DNA from: Centropus unirufus
Taxonomy: Eukaryota > Chordata > Aves > Cuculiformes > Centropidae
Length of the DNA stretch: 64,000 bases
NCBI GenBank assembly: GCA_013397695.1
Contig: VYZI01000671.1
Location: 170,113 to 234,112 of the forward strand
Direction: 5' to 3'
Numbering within the stretch: position 1 is the stretch's first letter; the number at the start of each line of letters is the position of its first letter. The notes under the pieces are model-generated. The model saw only the letters and a list, made by a program, of their open reading frames with translations, did no database searches and was not told the origin of the DNA. This document shows, one piece after another, positions 26,278 to 39,274 of this stretch. The position numbers were made by a program, and so were the translations under genes.

Positions 26278-26455
26278 CATAGAATCATTGAATTATAGAA
26301 TGGTTTGTGTTGGAAGGGACCTCAAAAATCATCCAGTTCCAACCCCCTGTGGACACTTTCCACTGGATCAGGTTGCTCAGAGCCTCATCCAGCCTGGCCT
26401 TGAACACCTCCAGGGATGGGGATTCCCTGAGCAGCCTGTTCTCATTCCAGTGTTA
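26278..26455 (-). mobile_element. CR1 3'-end fragment
   Basis: ATAGAATGGTTTGTGTTGGA, CATCCAGTTCCAACC, ending after CTCCAGGGATGGGGATTCCC. Confidence 0.9.
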
Positions 26456-27059
26456 GGAGAGGATAAGTTTAACCTAAAATGCAAAGCAGAGTTTATTCAG
26501 CAATGCCTTTGGGAAAGGAAAAGAGAAACTGCATTTTCTTGGGGATTCTGAGGAATATTTGCCGCTTTCCTTGCTGGTTGGGGACATCTTGTCAAGCACA
26601 AGGGCAGGAGACGTGGTGGGAGGCCACACTCTGCATGTCCCTGTATAGGTTGATAAGGGGAAACTGCTCTCAAGGTGACAGCAAAACCCTACTAATGCAT
26701 TTTTTCCCCATCCAAAATCCCTCCCAGCCATAGCCAAGCTGAGCAACCATTTGTTTTACAGCCCTGTCTCCATGCCCGGGCGGTGAACCAGATCAGGGTG
26801 CTGCACTGGGTTAAAAATAACCCTTCTCTCCTTTCTTATATTTTTTTTTTTCCTTTCTGCTCTATTTTTAACCCAGAGCAGTGCCTTGCTTTAGCTCACA
26901 GAGATGGGGGGAGGAGAGAGGAAGCTCATCCCACCATGCGTCACCTGCCCTCCCTACTGAAAACCTACACGATGGAGTTGTCACCTGGGGTGCAGAACGA
27001 GTTCGGGAAGGTGTATTTTACCATCAGCAGCTATGACCTATTATCATCTATTATCAACC

Positions 27060-27647
27060 ATATCCTGGGCTGCATCAGAAGTGTAACCAGCAGATTGAGG
27101 GAGGGGTATGTGCCCCTCTGCTCTGCTCTTGTGAGACCTCACGTGGAGCCCTGTATTTAGTTCTAGAGTCCTCAGCACGGGAAGGACACGGAACCGGTAG
27201 GACGAGACCAGAGGAGGCCACAAAGGTGATCAGAGGGCTGGAGCACCTCCCATGTGAGGAGAAGCTGAGAGAGTTGGGCTTGTTCATCCTGGAGAAAAGG
27301 CTCCAGGAAGACCTTATAACAGCCTTGCAGTACTTAAAGGGGGGCACAGGAAAGGTAGGGAGGGGCTCTTTATCAGGGAGTGCAGAAATATGACAAGAGA
27401 GAACACTTTTAAGCTGAAAAGATCTAGATTAGATCTTAGGAAAACATTTTTTCCTGTGAGGGTGGTGAAGCACTGGCACAGGTTGCCCAGAGAAGTGGTG
27501 ACTGCCCCATCTCTGGAGGTGTTCAAGGCCAGGTTGGATGGGTCTTTTGAGTCTTGTGCTGATCCAGCACAAGGTGTCCATGCCCATGGCAGGGGGGTTG
27601 GAACCGGATGATCTTCCAACACAAACCATCCAATGATTCTATGATTT
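27060..27647 (+). mobile_element. CR1 3' fragment
   Basis: Starts ATCCTGGGCTGCATCAGAAG, an ILGCIRSVTSR-like coding remnant. It continues to the terminus AACCATCCAATGATTCTATG. Confidence 0.92.
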
Positions 27648-30600
27648 TAAGATACATAATTTCATTATTATCATCTCGGTGGAGACCCAAGTTGACGCTG
27701 TGCCCAAGCAGCCAGTAGAAATTTGGCCCTGTTGGTCTGAGTCATTAATGAGGGTTGCTCTGATGCAAGACAGACACTTTGCCCGGTGACTCATGACATT
27801 TATGGGAAGGAAGAGACCTCATCCTTTTTTGCAGCTGGAAGAGCAGACTTGTTGCTTGCTTTCTCTTTTCTGTGAAAAGCCAATGTGGGAGAAAGATGAA
27901 ATGGGAAAGGATCCCTCATGGTGGCTTTGCTCATCCTCTGGGTGCTCCTGGGGTTGCAGGAAGCCCTTTGGCTTTTTCTGGATGGTCCCTTTGGAGCTGG
28001 AGAGTTCTCCTTCCCTCTACCAGCCTTAGATGACACATCTGGCTGAACTACATCCTTTTCTCCCTGCCTTTTGAGAGGAAAAAAGGAAGTGTTTGTGCAA
28101 GGCGCTTTTTTGAGGTTATAAAAATATCATTTGGAGTCACTAACCGCTGGTTTTCCTTTTACATCTGTCCCAAGAAAAAAAATGCCACAGCCTCAATTTA
28201 TTCTCACTCCAGGATCCCCCAAAATAATATTTCCCCACAGTGTGGGCCAGTTATCTTTACTGAGAAGACACAGGTTAAGGATAATCTCCTGGTATCTGAT
28301 ATCATGAGGTGATGGAGAGCTCTGAGCAGGTGGCAGCAGCGTCCAGCAACTCAATGCCTCCTGGTGGCAATGATGAAGTCATTTTTGGGGTGATGCCAGG
28401 GTGGGCACCCATGTGGAAGGGGCTGAAGGATCCCAGGATCAATCACTGCTCTGCTTTCTGCTGCCCTAAAGCTCTGTGAGGCTGTGAGGCTGGGATGTCA
28501 GATCCCCAAAGGTGAGTCTCTCACGTTGGTGTGACAATTGCCATTACTCACAGGAGCTGAGAAATTACGCCCTGACAGCAATTTTCTACCTTATCTTCTG
28601 AAAAAAATAGTGATCATTTCTCGGATTTGGCATGCTGAGGTCACCTATAGATGGATCTGGGCTCTTGAAAACCCAACAGATCTTGTCTTGCTGCTCACGC
28701 TTTGCTATCCTGGAATCATAAGGAAGGTGGAATTGGGGAGAAAAGCAAGCTGACACTAAATTAGTCCCCTGATAGGCAGCAAAATAAGAATATTTGCAGC
28801 AAAAGCTCTTATTTTGCTGTGTTTTCTCTGCTCAGAACTGACTTAGGTGGCAGAAGGACCCACCTAGCCAGAGCATTTTTGAGAGTGTCTCAGATGTGGG
28901 ACCAAAGGCTGGAGACTAATCAAAGCAGATCAGTTCTCTGCTCATGACACCAGGTCCCCAGGGATGTTGGGCAAATTGATGCTGCTCTCTCAGCCTCTTC
29001 TTAATTTGGAAACAGCTCCACTTCGTGACTCAGTGACGTGCAGTGTAACCTGCTGGTGAGAAGAGCTTTGTATAACATCAGCGTTGCTAATTGCTGACAC
29101 CTCTGGATAAAGCTCTCAGCTGCACCTGCAGTGGGGTGGTGCCCTATTTGAGCAGCCCTGGTGATGTATTTTGGGTGAGAAAGGGAAGTTTGTTCCTCTG
29201 CTGTCATCCATCCTTCCCTTCTGCCTTCAGATGGCCCTGCTGAGCAAGCCCCTCAGCTCTTCCTCAGGCCAATGGAGATAAAGAAGAGGAATTCACTCAT
29301 CCTGCTCCAGATTTCACCTCCAGTAGGTCTCCATTGATGAAGGATCCCAAAGATGCCCATGTTCAGACAGTGGGATCCCTCCCAGAGCAGCAGGTGAGGA
29401 TTTTCCATGCCACCCTCATCCCTTTGACCTCAAGTGCTTAATTTACTCAGCGTTTGGGTTGCAAAATGTGTGCTGTCAGGTGGCTTTGCCTAGAAACACA
29501 CAGCAACCTGCTCATCCTGCCCCTGAAACTCAAACATCTGTGGTCGAGGAGCGCTCACTGGCTGCATCTTCTCTGCAGAGCACTTAAGTGTGGAGGTGTT
29601 ATCACCAGCACTGATTACATCTGATGGTATTTTGAGCTTCTGCAGCAGGAGCAGAGACAAATTACTGGTGGATCTTAAGCTGGAAATGTAGCATCGTCGT
29701 GTCCAGATCCATGGGTCTCAGGTCCGTGTGGGGTGGAGATATGGACAAGCTCCGTTGTCTCCTGTCTTTGGGCATCTTCTAAGGACACCAACCAATCCTT
29801 ACTGGTGCTATCAGGTCTTCGGGGCAGGGCCATGAGATCACACACAACTCAAACTATTTGATAAGATCAGATCCTTAGGGATATCTGGTCTTCCTGGGAT
29901 CCTTGAGGCTCATTCACAAAGAGACTCACTCCTGTGACCTGGATGACCCCGAACTACTGTGGGGGTTAAAAATGCCATTGACTAGGAGTCATCTAAAGGT
30001 CCCCCAATCTCTCCTGTTTGGTGGCTGTGTGCTGGAGGCAGCTAGCTGCTCCATTTGTGATCTGCTGATCCTCTGTGTCCACCCCATGGACACCAGTTCC
30101 CACAGCTGGGAACGTCTTTCCAGGCACCACAGGTCCTAAAAGAACAAGGACACTAAGCTGTAACCTCGCAACACTTTTCTGGGACAAGGACTTCCTAAAG
30201 TGCTGAATAAAGGTCTCTTGGATGGTCAGTACAGAAATGCCAGATCACATTCCCTTGCCTGCTCCTACCAGCGCACTGGACACTGCCACAGCTATCCCAA
30301 GTTGTCTCCTGAAGGGGAGATGCTCTCTGGGTACAAGGGCAAGTGGAGCGTTAAAATATCCTATTTGGAGAGCTTTGTTCAGTTTTATGGAGCTGCATCA
30401 GGGAGAGCTGTCTGTCTATCACCAGGGTACCTTGCTGCCGTGTAGGATTTGATAAGGGCACGTGTCCTTCTTTTAATAACCGTATACAGAAAACCTGGAT
30501 TTTAAATGCTTAGCTGAAATGTGTCACCTCTAGCAGCACGTTGCTCTGAAATCCTTGGTTTGCTAGCAAATCTGCCCCGTCTGAAACACTTAATATTGTG

Positions 30601-31445
30601 TCCTATCACCCCTGGCTTTTTCCAGCCAGCATTCCCATTTAATGAGCTGTAAAAGGGGAGAGCACTCTGGCTTTCCATCTGAAGTCACTTGGCTACGGAG
30701 ATCTAGAAGAAAATGTGACACTAGAGGTTATTATCACAGTATTTTCCTGGATGGGAATGAAATTTCGGCTGTTTTCCATCATCAAAACCTCATTAAGTTG
30801 CACAGCCACTAATTGAGATGCCCAAACCTGACAACTTGCATCAAAGGAGAAGACAGCAGTCACCCTGGGACCCGCCAATCAACGTCACAGCCGTTCCAGG
30901 CCCACGGTGAACTTTGACCATTTGCAAGAATGACAACGATTGTTTCAGTTGCGAGGAAAAAGATGGAAACCAGCCTAATTATAACATCAATGTCAGGTCG
31001 CATCCCCCCACTGGACACCTGCGTGATGGAGAAAAAAATGCGCAGATGGCAACTATCGGGATCCAGCTTCTGTGAAACTGCCCAAGATATTGTGGCTATT
31101 GGGTTGTCCAGGTTGGAAAAACATCATCATGAAGAGTTTTGTTCATTGAACATCATTTTTCTGGATGCTCATTGCAGGTAAAAGGAAATGGTGTAACAAT
31201 AGGAGCGAGAAATGCCTATGTGCAAGTGAAATTCTGGGCTGTTTGCAGCAAGGTTTGCAAGACTGAGGAACTGGAATCAGGAAGCTGCTGGAGGAATGAC
31301 CACAGAGAAGGCTTTGGGGTTAGGAGAAGGATATGGTACAGAAAGGAGGAAAAAGGTGATGAATGTCTAAGTCACTGCAGGATGGGACCATTTAATCTCT
31401 ATGAGATAGCGATCTCCCACCAAGTTCATTCCCTGCTCCTTTTTA
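27648..31445. other. Intergenic, largely unique sequence of about 3.8 kb
   Basis: The longest stretch without a recognised repeat between ARF1 and the right edge. No exon, RNA gene or repeat was recognised. The part near 30.5-31.05 kb is described separately as candidate regulatory DNA. Confidence 0.45.
30460..31050. promoter_or_regulatory. Candidate regulatory element A (inference)
   Basis: Unique, low in repeats. Motifs visible: ATCAAAGG (TCF/LEF core) at 30840-30847, and a perfect DR1 nuclear-receptor site TGAACTTTGACC at 30908-30919. Nearby are a CCAAT followed by AACGTCA, and several ATTA/AATTA homeodomain cores. No conservation data are available here. Confidence 0.25.
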
Positions 31446-31625
31446 TCATAGAACCATAGAATAGTTCGGGTTGGAAGGGACCTTTAAAGGCCTTCTAGTC
31501 CAAGCCCCCTGCAATAAGCGGGGACATCTTCAAACTGCATCAGATTGCTCAGATCCCCATCCAACCTGACCTGGAATATTTTCAGGGATGGAGCACCTAG
31601 TGCCTCCTTTCACCATCACTGCAGA
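31446..31625 (-). mobile_element. CR1 3'-end fragment
   Basis: CATAGAACCATAGAATAGTT followed by GGGTTGGAAGGGACC, truncated in the AGGGATGGAGCACCTAGTGC segment. Confidence 0.9.
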
Positions 31626-32516
31626 GAAACAGGAACATGAAGGTGTGATTTGACCACCCTTTGGGAGATACCTGAGATGAGCTGGGCCTTCATCTCCATC
31701 ACTAGGGCTGACTTGATCTCTCCAGGGGTCTAGCTGCAGTAGAGAGGTCTTTGTCCTAAGAGAGGAGGCCCTGAACAGCCTGAGCCAGTGTTGAATTCAG
31801 CCCTTCAGTGAGCAGGGTTGGACCAGAGACCTTCAGGGGAGCCTTCTGGATCAACTTGGTGTTACTGTCTTCATTCAACCAGATCTGTGTGGCATAAGGA
31901 AAAAGAGCAGGTATGAGAGAGGTCCTAGGCTGACAGTTTTCCACTTGTCATTATACAGAACTCAGATAAGACCTGAGGGGTTTCAGGGTTATCCCCAGGA
32001 TCAGAGATCTCTGTTTACAAACTCATACTCTATTTTCAAATTTCTACACTGTTCCACAAACCCAGACCAAAGAACTTTCTCCCTTCTTGCCCTGAACATT
32101 GAGCAGAGGATCTGCAAGGATGGCATAAGTGTGATGGGCCCACACTGCATCCTCTAACACTTCCTTGGAGTTCAGCAGACCTCACTTGTGGGTTCCCATG
32201 AGATGGATCACGAGATTTTTTCCTCCAGCCCCAGGCAAATCTGCTGAAATCAATGGAAGTTTGACCTTAGCAGTGAAGCTGGACATGCAGTGCAGAGAAG
32301 AAAGTGAATAAACAATTGCTCCCAAGTTCCCATCTGACTAAATTTAAGTGTCAATTAACTTAGGCCCCTGAGTGCCTGAGCATCCTCCCATTTAACTGCA
32401 GATGAGGGCATCCTTACTGCAGGATGCTGTCAGTGCTAACATAGAGGTCCACCAGAGTTCATGGGAGGAAAACCCCCTCAAACACTCTCAATCTGTGACT
32501 CCGAGCCTGCCTGGCA

Positions 32517-33265
32517 GAATCATAGAATGGTTTGGGTTGGAAGGGACTTTGGAGGTCATCCAGTTCAACCTTCCTGCAGTGAGAAGGGACATGTTCATCT
32601 GTACCAGGTTGATCAGAGCCTCATTCAACCTGACCTTGAATTGTTTTAGGCGTGGGATATCTCTCTTGGAAACCTGTGCCAGTATTTCACCACCCTCAGC
32701 ACAAAAAATTCCTCCTAATACCTGGTCTAAATCTCTCCTTTTAGTGTAAAATAATCACCCCTTGTGCTATCCCCACATGCCCTGCTAAAAAGTTTTTCCC
32801 CATCTTTCTTATAAGCCCCCTTGAAGTACTGAGAGGCTGCAATAAGGTCTCCTCAGAGTCTTCTCTGGGTTAATCAACCGCAACTGTCTCAGCCTCTTCA
32901 CAGGGAAAGTGTCCCAGGCCTTTGATCACTTTTGAGGCCCCTGGACCCACTCCAACAGGTCCACGTCTTCCCTGCACTGAGGACTCCAGAACTGAATGCA
33001 GGACTCTAGGTGAGGTCCCACCAAAGCAGAGAAGCAGAGTAGAATCCCCTCCCTCATCCTGGTGGTTAGTTGGTCTTCTGGGCTGTAAGCACACATTGCT
33101 GGCTTGTGTCCAGCATCACATCTACCAGGACAGCCAGGTCCTTCTCTTCAGGGCCATTCTCAATCTCTTCATCCCTGTGTTGATACTGAAGGTTGCCCTG
33201 ACCCAGGTGCAGGACCTTGCACTTATTGAACCTCATGAGGTTTTCACAAGCCCATTTCTCCAAGG
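32517..33265 (-). mobile_element. CR1 LINE fragment, about 0.75 kb
   Basis: 3' terminus GAATCATAGAATGGTTTGGG at the left. It extends into reverse-transcriptase coding sequence whose minus-strand frame reads WACENLMRFNKCKVLHLGQG. It lies in a frame with stops elsewhere, so it is a dead copy. Confidence 0.93.
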
Positions 33266-33559
33266 GGGAAAAGATCTGCTCGGCTGTACCATTCACCAGT
33301 AGCTATAGGTGATACCTACAAACATCACATTGAGGACCTTCTCAAAAGAAGTCTTCTCAGCTGGCGCATCATCTGTAAAGACATCTCCTTTCCTAAGACT
33401 GCACAGCAGCAGAGGAAAGACTTGATCTACCAGCTCCCAAGCAAGGACCGGCCAAGGGACAACCCCATGGTTGAGATCCTGAGATGTCCTTTTTATGCAG
33501 GAGAAAACCTGTGCCCACTCCATGTTACAATCTGTCCTCTGGGCTTCCTCAGTCCTTTG

Positions 33560-33900
33560 GGCAAACGCCTGTTTACTTTACGCTACTCCTGCATGCTTGC
33601 AGCATGTGCGCCGTGCTTATCTCCAGGGAAACAGCTGTGATTTATCCTTGGGGAAAAGATGGCAATTAACATTTAAGCCCATACCCATCATGCAGTTACA
33701 AAGACAATATAATGAATCAGCCTTTTAATAATAAGCTCTGTAACCTTTCCAAACTCACCCGGGTGGGAGCCGGGCACCCAGCAGATAATGTTATCACTGG
33801 TGCTGGCACTGTTGAAGTTACTCCGCCTTTCCCTGATCCACTGACTGGGATCTGAGGGTCACATGCTGCTCACTAAATATTACTGATGCTGTGAAAATAA
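33560..33900. promoter_or_regulatory. Candidate regulatory element B (inference)
   Basis: Unique stretch squeezed between two CR1 fragments. It has a GATA palindrome GATAATGTTATC at 33784-33795, an ACAAAGACAAT SOX-like site near 33698, and a GC-rich inverted repeat around 33758-33780. Function is inferred from motif density only. Confidence 0.25.
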
Positions 33901-33905
33901 ACTTA

Positions 33906-34017
33906 GAATCATAGAATGGTTTGGATTGGAAGGGACTTTGAAAATCATCCAGTTCCAGTCCCCCTACCATGGGCAGGGGCACTTCACACTAGGTCAGGCT
34001 GCTTAAGGCCTCTGAAA
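33906..34017 (-). mobile_element. Short CR1 3'-end fragment
   Basis: GAATCATAGAATGGTTTGGA, then CATCCAGTTCCAGTCC. Truncated after CAGGCTGCTTAAGGCC. Confidence 0.88.
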
Positions 34018-35540
34018 CTAAAATAGAGGTTAGTTCTGTTTTGGTTTGCAGGGACAGATGCAAGCTGACCATGGGGCTTGGTCTGGGGTTAAGTCCTGAT
34101 GAAGTGACATGGAGAGTCTGGAGGGGATTATCCACCTCCTCCTGTCTCTGTGTGAGGGGCAGGCATGGGAGAATGGGGAAAAGAAATGGAGATTTGGAGT
34201 CCTAGGTTGGAGAGGAGCTGGGTGCAAGGCAGCTTTCCTAACACACTTTGGCCTAGCATCCAAGGTCTGAAGCCACACATCTCCATAGGTGTGAAATAAG
34301 TGATCATAAACCAGATAATGAACATATGCTTGCCAGATTATTTACCCAGCAAAACCCACCATAGACTTGGCCCTTGGGCATGGCATGAGTGTGCTGAGGG
34401 TGTAGGTTTGGGATGGGTCACTTGGTGCAGGGTGGTAAATGTCGGGTGGAGATGGGTCTGTTTTCCCTGGTCTGGGCAGGGAAGTTTGCTGGTGGCTTGA
34501 GCAGAGGGGAAGATGTGGGTTTGGGACATGTCACCTCTAATTTCTCTAGTTATGGGTAGTATTCATCTGAGAGATCTATCTACTTGGGTATAGACCATGC
34601 CTTTTGGTGTGGAAAAGTCCCATCAGGCCATCGCAGGAGCAACTGTTCATCCATGAGGTCCCGAGTCTGAGTCACCCTGGAAGAACCTCCACCCCTCTGG
34701 CTCCTGTGGAGGAGCTCAGACTGACCGTGTCTGACTTCAGTTGCTCCGTTCAGTGCCACCCAGGAGGACTCTGGGCCCAAATCCCATTTTTTTCCAAGGA
34801 GAAAAGTACAGCACTGAATTTCCTTGGCTTGAAATCCATCCAGCAGCTGCTCCAAAATGTCCTGAAATGAAAAGCTTTCCAGAACTTTTGTCCTCATGGC
34901 ATCTCCTAAGCCAGAAACCATCATCCTGATTTTTCCCATGGTACCCAAGGAAGATCCTGAATTCAACTTCGAGCTCTTGCAGGGCCTAATCCTGTTTGCA
35001 GGGGTCTGGAAAACCTGTTTGTGGGATGCTGTTTGCCCCCTGGTTTTAATAAGGTCCTTAATGGTTTTGAAGTTCTTGGTCCAGCCATGCCTACTCTTTG
35101 CATTAGAGCAGGGCAAGGGCAGGACTTGCTCCTCTGTGAGAGTTTTTTCTCAGCTCCATCTCTTTTCTATTTTTCCCTTGTTTTCATACCCTTTTCAAAA
35201 TAAAAGGAAAAAAAAGCAAAATTAAAGCTCTGGAGAAAATTGATATTTGAAAGCAAATAGTAATGACTGGCAGCTCTTTGCAATGCCAGACCAGGCAGCA
35301 CTTTCTGGACAGATCTGGCTTGAGGTCAAGTAGGAGGCCATGGAAAATTAGGGGAAAAAAAGGGAAAAAAAGAAAACCAAGCAGGCAGTTAACAAAATAC
35401 CAAAGCTGAACATTTTGACCACTCTTCTCCAGGGAGAAACAGCATCACACGTGGCCTTTCTCTGCTCATTTTTGCTTTCCACAAGTTAACGTACTTGCAG
35501 GGAAAGACTTGTCCTGTTGGAAAGCCTCTGTGTTTCACAG
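34018..35540. other. Intergenic sequence with a 178-codon open frame on the - strand
   Basis: The minus-strand frame 35116-34580 is the longest non-CR1 open frame in the window. Its predicted protein has no motif I recognise, no signal peptide and no clear splice context. It is more likely chance or an unrecognised repeat or lncRNA than a gene. Confidence 0.3.
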
Positions 35541-36167
35541 GATCATAGAATCAGAATGGTTTGTGTTGGAAGGGATCTTAAAGATCATCCAGTTCCAGTC
35601 CCCCTACCACGGGCATGGACACCTCCCACTGGATCAGGCTGCTCAAAGCCCCATCCAATTTGGCCTTGGACACTTCCAGGGATGAGGCAGCCATCATTTC
35701 TCTGGGCAACCTGGGCCAGTGCCTCACCACCCTCATTTGCAAAAATTTGTTCCTAATGTCTAACCTCAATCTTCTGATTTAAAACCATTCCCCTTGATCT
35801 TATCACTACACATCCTTGGAAAAAGTCCCTCCTCAGCTCTCTTGCAGGAACCCTTCAGATATGGGAATGTCACTATACAGTCTCCCCAGAGCCTTCTCTT
35901 CTCCAGGCTGAACAGCCCCAACTCTCTCCGCCTGTCCTCACAGCAGAGGTGCTCCAGCCTTCAGATCATCTTTGTGGCCTCCTCTGACCTCACTCCAACA
36001 GCTCCATATCCTTCTTATGTTGGAGATCCCAGAACTGGACAGAAACTTCAGGAGGGGTCTCACAAGCATGGAGTAGAGGTGGAGAATCTCCTCCTTTGAT
36101 CTTCTGGCCGCACTTGTGATGCAGCCCAGGACACATTTGGCCTTCTGGGCTCCAAGTGCACGTTGCC
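35541..36167 (-). mobile_element. CR1 LINE fragment
   Basis: GATCATAGAATCAGAATGGT at the left. It runs through AGGTGCTCCAGCCTTCAGAT to the TTGGCCTTCTGGGCTCC coding segment. Confidence 0.92.
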
Positions 36168-36902
36168 TCCCATATGGGGAACAGATGAGCTGTCTTTGGA
36201 GTTCTAGGGCACTGAAAAGAACAAACCTTCAATAACAGAACTGTACCAGCCATTTGAAACTGCAGCTGATGATAAAGTCAAGAGCTGTATAAATTCTTGC
36301 TTTACACAGGACAGACCCCACTGCAGGTAAACTGAGGCATGGAGGCCTGTGCAAGCAAAACGGTCAGCTCCAAAAAGGTCTTTTTAAGCCAAGTTTTATT
36401 TTTCTGTTGGTTTCCTGGGAGTTTTCTCGCAGCAGATGGCAGCAGCAGGTTTGCAAACGTGCCAGGACCTGCAGGGTGCTCAGCAGCACCCATGCTCAGC
36501 CGGAGCACCCAAGACATCAGTGAGAGGGGTTTGCATAAAATGCCCCATTGATGAACCAACGGCCATTGCATTCAGCAGCAAAACATCAATGGATGTGTTA
36601 ACTCGTGTGGATTCTCCAGTGTCTAACAGAGGGGTTGAGCAACATTCTTCTCCCCTGTAGCCCAGGCATGTGCCTCTCTCCTCCCCAAGATATTACATCT
36701 TAGAGGGTCTATAGAGCTCAGACAACCCTGGAAACCTCCATGTGTTTGATGCTGAACTATAGGGCAACAAGTCAGTGTCCAAGGCCACACAGCGGACACA
36801 TCAGTGGCAACGATGCCCTCAGCACACCAGCACGGGGAGATGAAGCTTTTCTCTCCATTGAGGCAGGGATGCTGGTGTTTCCATGTTGAGCATCCATTGG
36901 GA
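36168..36902. other. Intergenic sequence
   Basis: Contains one MIR-like core at about 36,325-36,345 (TAAACTGAGGCATGGAG, minus orientation). Nothing else recognised. Confidence 0.35.
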
Positions 36903-37645
36903 ACCATAGAGCCATAGAATCATTAAGGTTGGAAAAGACCTCTTAAGTTCATCGAGTCCAACTTTCAGCTCAACACCACTGTGCCTACTAAACTATGTCC
37001 AAAGCGCACCATCTACGCATTTTTTGAACGCTTATCAAAATGACTCCACCACTTCCCTCGGCAGCCTCTGCCAGTGCTTCACCATTGGATATTATTCCTA
37101 ATATCCAATCTAAACATTCCCTGGCACATCTTGAGGCCATGTCCTCTCATCCTATCACTAGTTCCTTGGGAGAAGACACCAATATCCACCTCACTACAAC
37201 CTTCTTTCAGGTAGTTGTAGGAAGCAATGACGTCACCCCTCAGTCTTAAGGCTAAACAATACCAGTTCCCTCAGCTGCTCCTCATAAGACTTGTGCTCCA
37301 GACCATTCTCCAGCCTTGTTCTCCTTCTCTGTATGTACTCCAGCAGCTCTATGTCTTTCATGGAGTGAGGGGCCCAAAGATGAACACAGGATTCAAGGTG
37401 CAGCCTCATCAGCACTGAATATAGGGGCACAAATACTTCCCTGCTCCTAGCCACATCATTGGTGACCCAAGCCAGGATGCTGTTGGCTTTCCTGGCCACC
37501 TGGGCCACTGTTGCCTCATGTTCAGATGCTTTCAACCAGTACCCCCATGTCCTTCTCTGCCAGACAGTTTTCCAGCCACTCTTCCCCAAGCCTGTAGTGT
37601 TGGTAATTGAGACCAAGTTGAAAACCTGGTACTTGTTGACCAGAC
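36903..37645 (-). mobile_element. CR1 LINE fragment, about 0.74 kb
   Basis: CATAGAATCATTAAGGTTGG subfamily terminus. The minus strand carries an open reverse-transcriptase C-terminal frame of 127 codons (VARSREVFVPLYSVLMRLHL). Confidence 0.93.
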
Positions 37646-37862
37646 ACAGTGCACGCAGCCAGCCGGGGCAGGATGTGCAGCTTAGTCCTTCTCCAAGATG
37701 GTTTTATTTCTACCAAAGGCAATTTAGATTTCTGGACAGCTGCCGTTAGGTAAGAGCCAGGGAGCTGACATCTGAGCATAACCTGCTCAGGGAGGCAAGG
37801 AGATAGAAGAAAGGAAGGCTCTCTAGTCCCATTCTGTGTAAGTAGAAACCATATGATGGCTT

Positions 37863-37883
37863 TAAAAAAAAAAAAAAAAAAAA
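37863..37883. repeat. Poly(A) tract
   Basis: About 20 consecutive A on the + strand, with no obvious retrocopy body upstream. Confidence 0.8.
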
Positions 37884-39274
37884 GTTGAGTTTTTTCTTAA
37901 CATACATTACTGTGTATTTATATGCATAGATTTGCATGCATTAGCTGGCAAACGCCTCTGCAGCTGGTGCACGAGCACAGCAGTCAGGGAGGAGGTGGCA
38001 GTGAGGGGGTTGCTGCCTATATGTGACCTCTAAAAAATGAATCACTCCGCTCACAGCCTTTTCAAACACTGGCAGCAGAGCCAGAAAAACCTCCAGCAAG
38101 GCCGGCTTGCTCTCCTGCACGTGCCTCCTCCTCGTGCGATGCACAGTGCAATGCACATCGCCAGGATGGGGCTTTGAGCTTGATCCCTGCCCCAGTATGG
38201 GGGGGACCATGGCAGGACCATCCGTCCCCACCAACCCGGGTCTGCTCTGCCCCTCACAGCAGGTGCGAGGGTGGCTTTGTCCTCCCAGTGCCTGGGTGGT
38301 CCCCCCCAGCATCGACAAGTGAAAGGGTTTCCCTGAATCCATGCATTGCTTTATAGCAATAACTGCAGGGAGTTATTCTCCCCAGCACTAAATCCATGAC
38401 CAGTGGAAGGGTGTTAAGGTAGTGCCTCACAGCTCCAATTATCTTGGCCTCTTGGAACAAAAAAGCAGATTGTATTGATGGACAAAAGGCATTTTCTATG
38501 TAACTTCTCATCTCAAAGCATTCATAGCGTGTAATGCTGATATAAATACCTCTGGGGTAGGCTGTCTTATGTTGTGGGCAAACCTCCCATTCAAAATAAC
38601 CATTTTCTGGGGAATTGCATTCGGGAGGGGGAAGCCAAAAGCATATTCAGCCTGGCTGGATGCACCACCTTTAAGATCTGAACTAGATAAAACCATCGGT
38701 GGCACCAGGGCAGATAAGAGTGGAGGTGTGTGAGGCTTGACTGGGGAGTTGGGAAGCTCAAAGGGAATTGTGCAATGATTCAGGACCGTGACAGCCCCAA
38801 TTCCTGCAGCTTTTCCTCCCTTTCTCCCCATTTCTAGATCAAGAGGCATAGATGCATCACATGGAGATAATTTCCTTCTCCCAAAATTCCCTACTCCACC
38901 CCTGATCCTGGGACACTGGTGGCTGAGGACCACCTGCCACGTGAGAGCGTTGCCTCCATCCCCTGATTATCCCATCATCTTGTTTGCATGGCTGTGCCAT
39001 CCCTAGATGAGGTCACAAGGCAAGGGGTGACCAAGGGGCCAGTTCAGTGATAGTCAGGAGCTAAGCAGACCCCAGGAAGCCGTCACAGTACTCTGTGCCT
39101 CAGTTTCCCCCTGTGAGCTCTGGACTGTGTTTTGGGGTTTGGAGTTGATCTGTGTGAAGCCAAGCTCCACTGCCTGCCTGTACAGCATCCTCCACCACTG
39201 TCCCACTGCTATCTGGGACAAACTGGAAGAGTGAGTTATCTGGGGACAAGTGAGGCTCTGCAATGAGAATAATG
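37884..39274. other. Intergenic sequence
   Basis: No gene seen. A MIR-like core lies at 39,095-39,110 (GTGCCTCAGTTTCCCC). A unique block at 38,400-38,700 is AT-richer and lacks repeats. Confidence 0.4.

Noticed and set aside
37863..37883. Poly(A) tail of a processed pseudogene
   Set aside because: No cDNA-like body or flanking duplication is recognisable upstream of the A tract.
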